A stretch of DNA of 39,617 bases from a virus. A model generated the notes under the pieces. It had not been told where the DNA came from. It was given only the letters and a program-made list of their open reading frames with translations, and did not search any database. This document shows positions 33,973-39,617 of this stretch, in pieces. Within the stretch, counting starts at the first letter, position 1. The number at the start of each line of letters is the position of its first letter. The stretch lies in IMG/VR virus record IMGVR_UViG_3300011253_000249, positions 1 through 39,617 of that record, one strand, 5' to 3'. The translations under genes were made by a program, and so were the position numbers.

Positions 33973-34740
33973 TTAAGAGATTTTTTTCTCTATAGTTTTA
34001 TAAACTTCTACACCTTCATCTGTTTTAAACCATGCAGCTAAAGCTGAATAAGGGTTTTCATCAAACGGTATTGTAAATAATTTACGTTTGTTTGAACCAT
34101 AAGTAAAGGTTCTTTGATCTTGAGATAAACTTATAATACCTGCTTCAACGGCATTGATACCAAAGTTTCTTAACATTACATTGTCATCTTTAGCTAATTC
34201 AATAAATAGCTGTGGATTTCTTTTTGCAAATAACATTAAATCTCTTTTTAATTCTTTAGAAGATAACTCTGAAACACCTGAGCCTAATTCAACTCTTAAT
34301 ATTGCTTCTGTTTGTTCTACTCCCATTTCTTTTGCAGCATTTAAAGCTAGAAGTTCTAGTTGTAAATCAACTAACTCATCTTGAGCCATTGCTTGCGGTT
34401 TTAATTCTGCATATCTACCATTTAAATCTGGGTGATACAATGATAAAAGCTTTTGTAAGGCTTGTTTTTCTTTTGGCACAATTAATGTACCATCTTTAAA
34501 CATTATGTGTTGTAATGTAACTTCTCCTTTTTGCTCATCTATAAATGGTGAGTTTTGATTAGTTGCATACCTTAATGCTCTTTGCTCATTTTTTTCATTA
34601 TCAAACCATAACAAAGGGTATTTTTCTGTGTGTCTTGATTTAATAGTGTAGGTTAAAGGTTGTCTATCACCTGTTAAAAAATAAGTTCTATCTTTTATTT
34701 CCCAAGTGTTTTTCACTTTAGGTTCTTTTGTTTTTGACAT
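33973..34740 (-). CDS. Unknown head-region protein, 255 aa
   Basis: A 255-residue protein. The N-terminal 90 residues are polar beta-like (EIKDRTYFLTGDRQPLTYTI, then ALRYATNQNSPFIDEQKGEV); the rest is helical, with KEKQALQKLLSLYHPDLNGR (about 94-113). The final part carries GSNKRKLFTIP. Its leader shares a 24-base perfect repeat with the scaffold gene, and a strong terminator separates it from the capsid gene, so it may have its own expression control. Between capsid and neck genes it could be a capsid-associated or assembly protein. Not recognised. Confidence 0.7.
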   Translation of the reverse strand: MSKTKEPKVKNTWEIKDRTYFLTGDRQPLTYTIKSRHTEKYPLLWFDNEKNEQRALRYATNQNSPFIDEQKGEVTLQHIMFKDGTLIVPKEKQALQKLLSLYHPDLNGRYAELKPQAMAQDELVDLQLELLALNAAKEMGVEQTEAILRVELGSGVSELSSKELKRDLMLFAKRNPQLFIELAKDDNVMLRNFGINAVEAGIISLSQDQRTFTYGSNKRKLFTIPFDENPYSALAAWFKTDEGVEVYKTIEKKIS

Positions 34741-34759
34741 AATATAATATAATTAAATA
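34736..34759 (-). repeat. 24-base leader repeat, copy 1 (start of the 255-aa gene)
   Basis: The 24 bases covering the first codons and leader (ending TTATATTATATTATGTC on the - strand) are identical to 37510-37533 before the scaffold gene. It follows directly after the capsid terminator. It may be a translation-start enhancer, or part of a phage promoter giving a nearly leaderless transcript. Confidence 0.7.
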
Positions 34760-34761
34760 GT

Positions 34762-34803
34762 TAAAAAAAATAAAGGGCAAGGCGCCGTAGCGCCTTTTCC
34801 TTT
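34762..34803 (-). terminator. Strong intrinsic terminator after the major capsid gene
   Basis: On the - strand AAGGCGC and GCGCCTT pair around a TACG loop; AAAGG and CCTTT extend the stem across a small internal loop. ATTTTTTTTAA follows at once. GC-rich stem plus T tract in a very A/T-rich genome make this the clearest terminator in the window. It would end most capsid transcripts and lower tail-gene expression relative to capsid. Confidence 0.85.
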
Positions 34804-34812
34804 ACATAAATA

Positions 34813-36303
34813 TTAAGCTGTAAATAATACGAAATTATTTCTAGCTTGTACACATAAACATCTTTCAGATAAGAAGTTTACTTCCATTGCATCTAAGTTA
34901 GAAGTTTGAGCACCGCCAACAGAACCTGTTAACCATGATTTCATTCTTCTATCATCTGCTTGAGAAGCTCTATATCTTACATGTAAGAAAGGACGTCTAA
35001 TATTTGTTCCAAGTAACTGATCGTATACTGTAGAAGTACCAGCTGGTACTAATACACCATCAATATTGTCACCGTTAACAAAGTTAGAAGAACCACCTCT
35101 TGTAGATGCGTCGTTTAAGTATTTCCACGATGTTTTGTAGAAATCATAAGAACCTCTTCTAAATCCAGAGAATCCTAAGTTAAGCGCCATATCTTCAGAG
35201 TTTTCAAATACACCGTAAGATGTACCTCCAGCTCCGTAAGAGTTTTGTTGTGCTAACATGTTATCAAATAATAATTCAGTTTTTCTATCTAAGAAAAGCA
35301 TGTTTTCTTCAATTGCTCCTTGAGAATCTAAATTCTCTAATACAGCATCAAAGTCTTGTAATGATCCAGCGTAACCAGAAAGTACATTACCACCATTATT
35401 AATAGCAGAGAATAAACCTTCAGTACCTATTGTACCAGCAGGCGCAGCAGCAGCAGCAGGGAAACTAACCCCAGCTCCAGCAATTGCAGCAGCTTGTACA
35501 GCGTTTGCTAATTCACCTTCAATCATTGCCATTTCTAAGTAATCTTCGAATCTCATTCTAGTTTCACCTTCAGCTTTTAGATACCATAAGTATCCAGAAG
35601 TTCCGTCTTCACCAGCAACTTCAACCCAACCGATTTGAGCAGTGTCAGAACCTGAAACAGCATATCTGTCTCTGATTATGATTGGCTTGTTACTAAACGT
35701 AGTTAATTGAGGTTGGATAGATTGACCAGTTACTCCTGTAGCAGGACCAACAGAACCTTTTCCAAATTCAGAACCGTATACAAATACTTTTAATGACGCT
35801 CCAATTGCAGCTCCAGCGTTAACAGCAGCTCTAGTATAAGGAATTACATCAAAGTTTTGTACACCACCAGCACCACCAGCACCGTTAGCTCCTGTAGCAA
35901 CTACAATAGCTTTTACAGTGAACGCAGGATTAGCAGGATCCATGATTACTACAGTCATGTTAGTAAATATTGTATTTACTTGACCAGCAGCAATTGTAAG
36001 TCTGTTACCACCGTTTGCTCCTACAGCAGAACAAGCTACGTTATCATAACTGATATGTAATCTGTTTTGCTCAGACCAAACTACTTGATCAGACATCATT
36101 GGCATTTCAGCGCCAACCATTCTTAAGAAGCCACCTAACGTTCTGTTTCCATAACGCTCTACCTCAGCTTCATAAATTTCTGGTAGATATTGTTGTGCGA
36201 AGTCGTTCCCTGCACCACTGTTAAAATTTAAGTAATTGCTTACTAAAGGTTGAGTGGTTAACGAAGGTAATAAACTCCCAAATTGAGGACTTAATACACC
36301 CAT
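34813..36303 (-). CDS. Major capsid protein
   Basis: A 496-residue protein. The N-terminal region has RTLGGFLRMVGAEMPMMSDQ (about 54-73), then VVWSEQNRLHISYDNV, which I recall from HK97-fold capsid proteins of crAss-like and flavobacterial podoviruses. A Gly/Ala-rich beta insertion (about 95-160) and an Ala-rich loop with PAAAAAPAG (about 283-291) follow. The C-terminus is compact and ends NFVLFTA. It follows the scaffold gene and is followed by the strong terminator at 34762-34803, consistent with high expression. G/C and codon choice are visibly more biased than its neighbours, as expected for the most abundant protein. Confidence 0.88.
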   Translation of the reverse strand: MGVLSPQFGSLLPSLTTQPLVSNYLNFNSGAGNDFAQQYLPEIYEAEVERYGNRTLGGFLRMVGAEMPMMSDQVVWSEQNRLHISYDNVACSAVGANGGNRLTIAAGQVNTIFTNMTVVIMDPANPAFTVKAIVVATGANGAGGAGGVQNFDVIPYTRAAVNAGAAIGASLKVFVYGSEFGKGSVGPATGVTGQSIQPQLTTFSNKPIIIRDRYAVSGSDTAQIGWVEVAGEDGTSGYLWYLKAEGETRMRFEDYLEMAMIEGELANAVQAAAIAGAGVSFPAAAAAPAGTIGTEGLFSAINNGGNVLSGYAGSLQDFDAVLENLDSQGAIEENMLFLDRKTELLFDNMLAQQNSYGAGGTSYGVFENSEDMALNLGFSGFRRGSYDFYKTSWKYLNDASTRGGSSNFVNGDNIDGVLVPAGTSTVYDQLLGTNIRRPFLHVRYRASQADDRRMKSWLTGSVGGAQTSNLDAMEVNFLSERCLCVQARNNFVLFTA

Positions 36304-36317
36304 AATAATTGTTTGTT

Positions 36318-37514
36318 TTAATTGTTAAATTTACTTGTTTTAATTTTCAACTTAGAACTATCTACTCCATTTATAGCACGTACTTTAAAACCACCTAATG
36401 ATATATCTTCACCTGCGCTTTGACGCGGAGCATCTAGCGTAGGATTTTTAGAACTTTGCATTACGTTTTTAATTCCATCGGTTTTACCTTGTTCATAAAA
36501 ATGTTTTACAATACGATCTACATTTTGAGCAGCGTACATAGCCTTATGATAACCCTTCGTATCTTTAACATTACCTTCAGTGTCTAAGAACTTCTCGACG
36601 AAGTTGTTAATGTTTGATTGATTTTCTGCAACTGAACTAGGATCTTTAATTCCATATCTAAATTTTTTTTCTCCAACTTCGAAATCAAAACCTTTGAAAT
36701 CATCAGAGAATAAAGTGTTAGTGTCATTAATAAATCTTTCGTGCTGTTGTGTAGCTAACTCTTGATCTTTGTTGTATCTATTGAAAAAGTCTACAGCTTT
36801 TTGTTGATCTTGGTTTTGCGATGGTCTTAACTTAATCTCATCGTAGTATTTAACCTTTAAATCTTCTAAATGCTTTTTAGCTTTTGCAATTTCTTCTTTT
36901 TTTGCGAGTTTCTTTTTGCGGATATCTCGCTCCTCATCTAAATCAGTATCAAACGAAAAATTTTCTTCCATTACAAATGTAAGATCATCATCCGAAAGAT
37001 GTGGTTTAGTATTTTTATAATATTCTTTTAATAAAGTATTTTCATCAACGTTTGAATAATCAGCGTTGAGTCTTGTGTAATCCTCTATCGTGCCACCAGT
37101 TTCTTTCATAAACTCTACGAGTTTTTCTATATTATCTGGTAGTTCAACCTTTGTTGGTTGTGTTATTTCTTGTTGTTTTGGTAGCGGCTTTTCTCCCACC
37201 TCTTGAATTTCTTCAATAATCGGGCTGGACTCTTCAACTGGTTTGTCTCCTCCAACGTCCACGATCTTGCCATCTCCGGCTTGTTCGCCCATATCCACCT
37301 TCTCTGTTTCTCCGACTTGAATGGCATCTGCTTCTGGTTTTTTAGTTAAATCAACCTTTATAGGTTCTTCAATTTTTACATTAGCATCTTTGGTAAGATC
37401 AACTTTTACTGGTTCATCTATTTTATTGCTAAATTTTTTTACTTTTGTTTTTGACTTTATTTTAAAGTCACCTTCCTGTTTAACAGGTTCGGTTGTTTTT
37501 GTTTCTTCTGACAT
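36318..37514 (-). CDS. Capsid scaffolding protein candidate
   Basis: A 398-residue, very polar acidic/basic protein lying between portal and capsid genes, the standard place for a scaffold. Residues 1-130 are disordered and hold three imperfect copies of an EPVKVDLTK-type repeat (about 34-76). Residues 195-250 form a charged coiled coil (KKKLAKKEEIAKAKKHLEDL). The C-terminus is basic (LKIKTSKFNN), as in scaffolds that bind capsid subunits. No protease motif is seen. The start lies in the 24-base leader repeat. Confidence 0.75.
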   Translation of the reverse strand: MSEETKTTEPVKQEGDFKIKSKTKVKKFSNKIDEPVKVDLTKDANVKIEEPIKVDLTKKPEADAIQVGETEKVDMGEQAGDGKIVDVGGDKPVEESSPIIEEIQEVGEKPLPKQQEITQPTKVELPDNIEKLVEFMKETGGTIEDYTRLNADYSNVDENTLLKEYYKNTKPHLSDDDLTFVMEENFSFDTDLDEERDIRKKKLAKKEEIAKAKKHLEDLKVKYYDEIKLRPSQNQDQQKAVDFFNRYNKDQELATQQHERFINDTNTLFSDDFKGFDFEVGEKKFRYGIKDPSSVAENQSNINNFVEKFLDTEGNVKDTKGYHKAMYAAQNVDRIVKHFYEQGKTDGIKNVMQSSKNPTLDAPRQSAGEDISLGGFKVRAINGVDSSKLKIKTSKFNN

Positions 37515-37533
37515 AATATAATATAATTAAATA
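37510..37533 (-). repeat. 24-base leader repeat, copy 2 (start of the scaffold gene)
   Basis: Identical to 34736-34759. It spans the bases just upstream of ATG and the first codons of the scaffold gene, in a 27-base gap after the portal gene. Both copies are on the - strand with the same offset to the start codon. Confidence 0.7.
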
Positions 37534-37541
37534 ATTAATAA

Positions 37542-39617
37542 TTAGACACTTGGCGTCATAGATGCCATGTCTGGTTCTTCAAAGTTTTTAGGCAAAGAAT
37601 CATTTTGTCTTTGACTGATTAATTCGCTTTGTTGTGTAGCTTCCATTTTGCTACGTTTGTCTTTACGATCTTCGATCATATTTTCTTTTTTCTCCATAGC
37701 TTGAACATCCATACCTTTTAAGGCCATATCATATTGATGTTGGATCTCCATTTTTTGCTGTTCTATTTGAGCAGCAATTTGCATACGTTCTATTTCCATT
37801 TGATTAACAGCTTGCTCATACTGTACTTTAGAACCTGATATAGCTTCTTGTTTTTGTACTTCTGACAATGCTACTTTTTCAGCTGAATCAGCTTGAGCTG
37901 CTGCTTGAGCTTGTATGTTAGCTTGTTGGTTAGCTTGTTCTCTAGCTTCTTTCTTTTTACGTCTTTGTTTTAAAACATCATTAGCTAGTTTTAAATTTTT
38001 AATTTGACGTATATCAATAGCGTCTTCAAGGTTTATGCCACCTTGCTGTATTGCCATTTGTATGTTTTGTTCTAACTGTGCTTTTTCTTCTTCTTCAGGT
38101 TCTAATGATAAGTAAATACCAAAATCATGTATATTTAAATTTTGTATTTCTTGCAATGTGCCTACGTTGTAAGTAGATATAGAACTTTTTAAAGAGTTTA
38201 AAGTTAAAGGATAATTTAGTGAATCAGCCACTTTTAAAGAAATGTTTTCACAAGTTCTAAGCGTTAACCATAAACTAGAGTTTAATATATGTCTTGTAGC
38301 AGTGTTGGATGCATTAGCAGCTAACTTCTGTAAACCTACTAAACTGTTTTTATCTGTATCACTACCATCACGAGCTTCATTAAGTCCGGTTACGTCACGT
38401 ATCATTTGTAAGTAATACTGATAAGTTTGTATTAAACTTTGTATTTTACCTTGACCACTAGAGCTAGTTAATTCTTGAATAGGTACTTTACCTTGATTAA
38501 GTGAACCTTCTTGAGTAAGTGATCTACCAACAATAGAACCTGTTTGGAAGTACATGTTCAATGCTTCTGCTGGATTATAATTTGTACCATTACCTAAATC
38601 AACCTCAGCTAAACCATCCATATCTAAAAATACACCATCTGGTACTATTCTAGACATAACTTGTTGTAGCTTTAAATGTGTTAATTGAATCATATCAGCA
38701 AAACCAGTAGTTTTACTAACAATAGATTCAATTCTTCCTTGATACATCCTTGGCGCTACAATAGCGTAACTCATTTCTACTTTTGTAGTGTCAGCAAAAG
38801 GTCTTGTCATATTTTCAGCAAGTTCCCATCTTAGTAATTCATTGTTACCAATTACTTTAGCTCCTTTGTATAATACTTCTATTTTTCTTGACACTTTAGA
38901 AAACGTATCAGAATCTGGTGGATTAAAATTATCATCTTTTATTAATGACTTTTCTAAACCTTGGTCTGTTTCTTTTATTTTAAATACTTGGCTGTTGTAT
39001 GTTTTGTATTCAAAATATAAAACTTGTATAGTATTAGGATCATAAGTAGACCAACCGTATAAAGTATCTCTGTTACCTGTTTGTTTAGATATTTTATCTA
39101 ATTCACTTTCTGTAAGATCAGGAAACTCTTTAGCTATTTCACCAATAGTTAATGACTTAACTTCTCCTACATAGTATATGTCTTCAAAGTTTGGATCTTC
39201 TGTATAAGAAAATATTAATCTTGCAGGATCAACATAATCAATAGTAATACCATTAGCTTTGTTCCAGTTTGTTTTAACTGCACCAATACCTAACGTTACT
39301 AAATCATAATTAAATCTTTTCTTTATATTAACAAATTTATTTTTAGCTAATATATTATCTATAACTTCTTCTTCAGCTATTTCTACAGCGTGCTTATAAG
39401 TTAGTTGCATGTGCATATCTAACTCTTCTTCATTTTCTGGTAAACCTGCAGGGTTAGGACTTTGGTATAAATCCAAACCTAATTTTGTTTTTAATTCTTC
39501 TAAATAAGGTTTAGCTAACATATCTTCATATATAGCTGTAGCGTAGTCTGTTCTTTTCTTTAATGATATTGGATCTTGAGCACTAGCTTTTATTTCAAAA
39601 ACTTTATTTGTCATACC
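37542..39617 (-). CDS. Portal protein (N-terminus probably outside the window)
   Basis: At least 690 residues are visible from the ATG at 39614, but the frame is open to the edge and the true start may lie beyond it. The core has YDLVTLGIGAVKTNWN and VDPARLIFSYTEDPNFED (about 103-145), typical of podovirus portals, then IVAPRMYQGRIESIVSKTTG and DVTGLNEARDGSD (about 400-412) near the crown. The C-terminal 160 residues are a long Gln/Ala-rich helix (QANQQANIQAQAAAQADSAE), like the barrel of P22-type portals. It forms the dodecameric DNA entry ring. Terminase should be encoded just beyond the right edge. Confidence 0.88.
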   Translation of the reverse strand, partial: GMTNKVFEIKASAQDPISLKKRTDYATAIYEDMLAKPYLEELKTKLGLDLYQSPNPAGLPENEEELDMHMQLTYKHAVEIAEEEVIDNILAKNKFVNIKKRFNYDLVTLGIGAVKTNWNKANGITIDYVDPARLIFSYTEDPNFEDIYYVGEVKSLTIGEIAKEFPDLTESELDKISKQTGNRDTLYGWSTYDPNTIQVLYFEYKTYNSQVFKIKETDQGLEKSLIKDDNFNPPDSDTFSKVSRKIEVLYKGAKVIGNNELLRWELAENMTRPFADTTKVEMSYAIVAPRMYQGRIESIVSKTTGFADMIQLTHLKLQQVMSRIVPDGVFLDMDGLAEVDLGNGTNYNPAEALNMYFQTGSIVGRSLTQEGSLNQGKVPIQELTSSSGQGKIQSLIQTYQYYLQMIRDVTGLNEARDGSDTDKNSLVGLQKLAANASNTATRHILNSSLWLTLRTCENISLKVADSLNYPLTLNSLKSSISTYNVGTLQEIQNLNIHDFGIYLSLEPEEEEKAQLEQNIQMAIQQGGINLEDAIDIRQIKNLKLANDVLKQRRKKKEAREQANQQANIQAQAAAQADSAEKVALSEVQKQEAISGSKVQYEQAVNQMEIERMQIAAQIEQQKMEIQHQYDMALKGMDVQAMEKKENMIEDRKDKRSKMEATQQSELISQRQNDSLPKNFEEPDMASMTPSV

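Noticed and set aside
35435-35465. GCA-like triplet run in the capsid gene as a microsatellite
   Set aside because: Encodes a short Ala loop within an intact frame; too short to call a repeat element.
1-39617. Attachment site, integrase or CRISPR array
   Set aside because: No tyrosine or serine recombinase pattern and no regularly spaced repeats were seen on either strand.

Overview
The window is a 39.6 kb, AT-rich, gene-dense stretch of a tailed (podovirus-type) bacteriophage genome. The likely host is in the Bacteroidota/Flavobacteriia. Reasons: Shine-Dalgarno sequences are almost absent and starts sit in A/T-rich leaders; exported proteins carry short Bacteroidota-style signal peptides and a lipobox; and the head-neck-tail proteins (portal, capsid, two connector-type proteins, nozzle/hub proteins) resemble, from memory, those of crAss-like and other Bacteroidota podoviruses. 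No tRNA, rRNA, CRISPR array, integrase or insertion sequence was seen. Terminase and DNA polymerase are absent and presumably lie outside the window. Both edges cut genes (a C-terminal fragment at the left, probably the portal at the right).

Layout. Positions 1-11587 are all on the + strand and hold early/middle functions. These are a helix-turn-helix protein and a phage sigma-70 factor (710-2084); a recombination/replication block (ERF annealing protein, PD-(D/E)XK exonuclease, SSB-like protein with an acidic tip, primase-helicase; 2136-5637); and a nucleotide/nuclease block (thymidylate-synthase-fold enzyme with a dCMP-type Asp, GIY-YIG-like/MazG fusion, small MazG-like protein, PD-(D/E)XK endonuclease, three mini-genes, class I ribonucleotide reductase beta and alpha with two small genes between them; 5649-11587). 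Genes are packed with ATGA or TAATG overlaps, suggesting translational coupling. The two arms converge at 11588-11670, which holds one or two hairpin terminators.

Positions 11671-39617 are all on the - strand and are read from right to left. Order of transcription: portal, scaffold, major capsid protein, a strong terminator, an unknown head gene, two head-tail connector-type proteins, two large nozzle/hub proteins, an internal virion protein, a 367-aa virion candidate and a 2825-aa polyvalent ejection protein. Then come a holin candidate, three exported proteins (Cys-less thioredoxin-like protein, lipoprotein, outer-membrane beta-barrel), an M15 peptidase endolysin and three small basic/Cys-containing proteins.

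Together the + arm would reprogram transcription, make dNTPs and replicate/recombine DNA, and the - arm builds the virion and lyses the cell. The most striking observations are: the tetrapeptide SKRK occurring four times in the 2825-aa protein and exactly bracketing its HAD phosphatase-like domain; the Asn-to-Asp change in the thymidylate-synthase-like enzyme; the GIY-YIG/MazG fusion; and the cluster of envelope-directed proteins inside the lysis region. Six small genes (55, 57, 51, 49, 56 aa and the left-edge fragment) were found by reading the sequence directly. No gene-free stretch exceeds 300 bases; the longest gaps are 620-709, 11588-11670 and 34741-34812.
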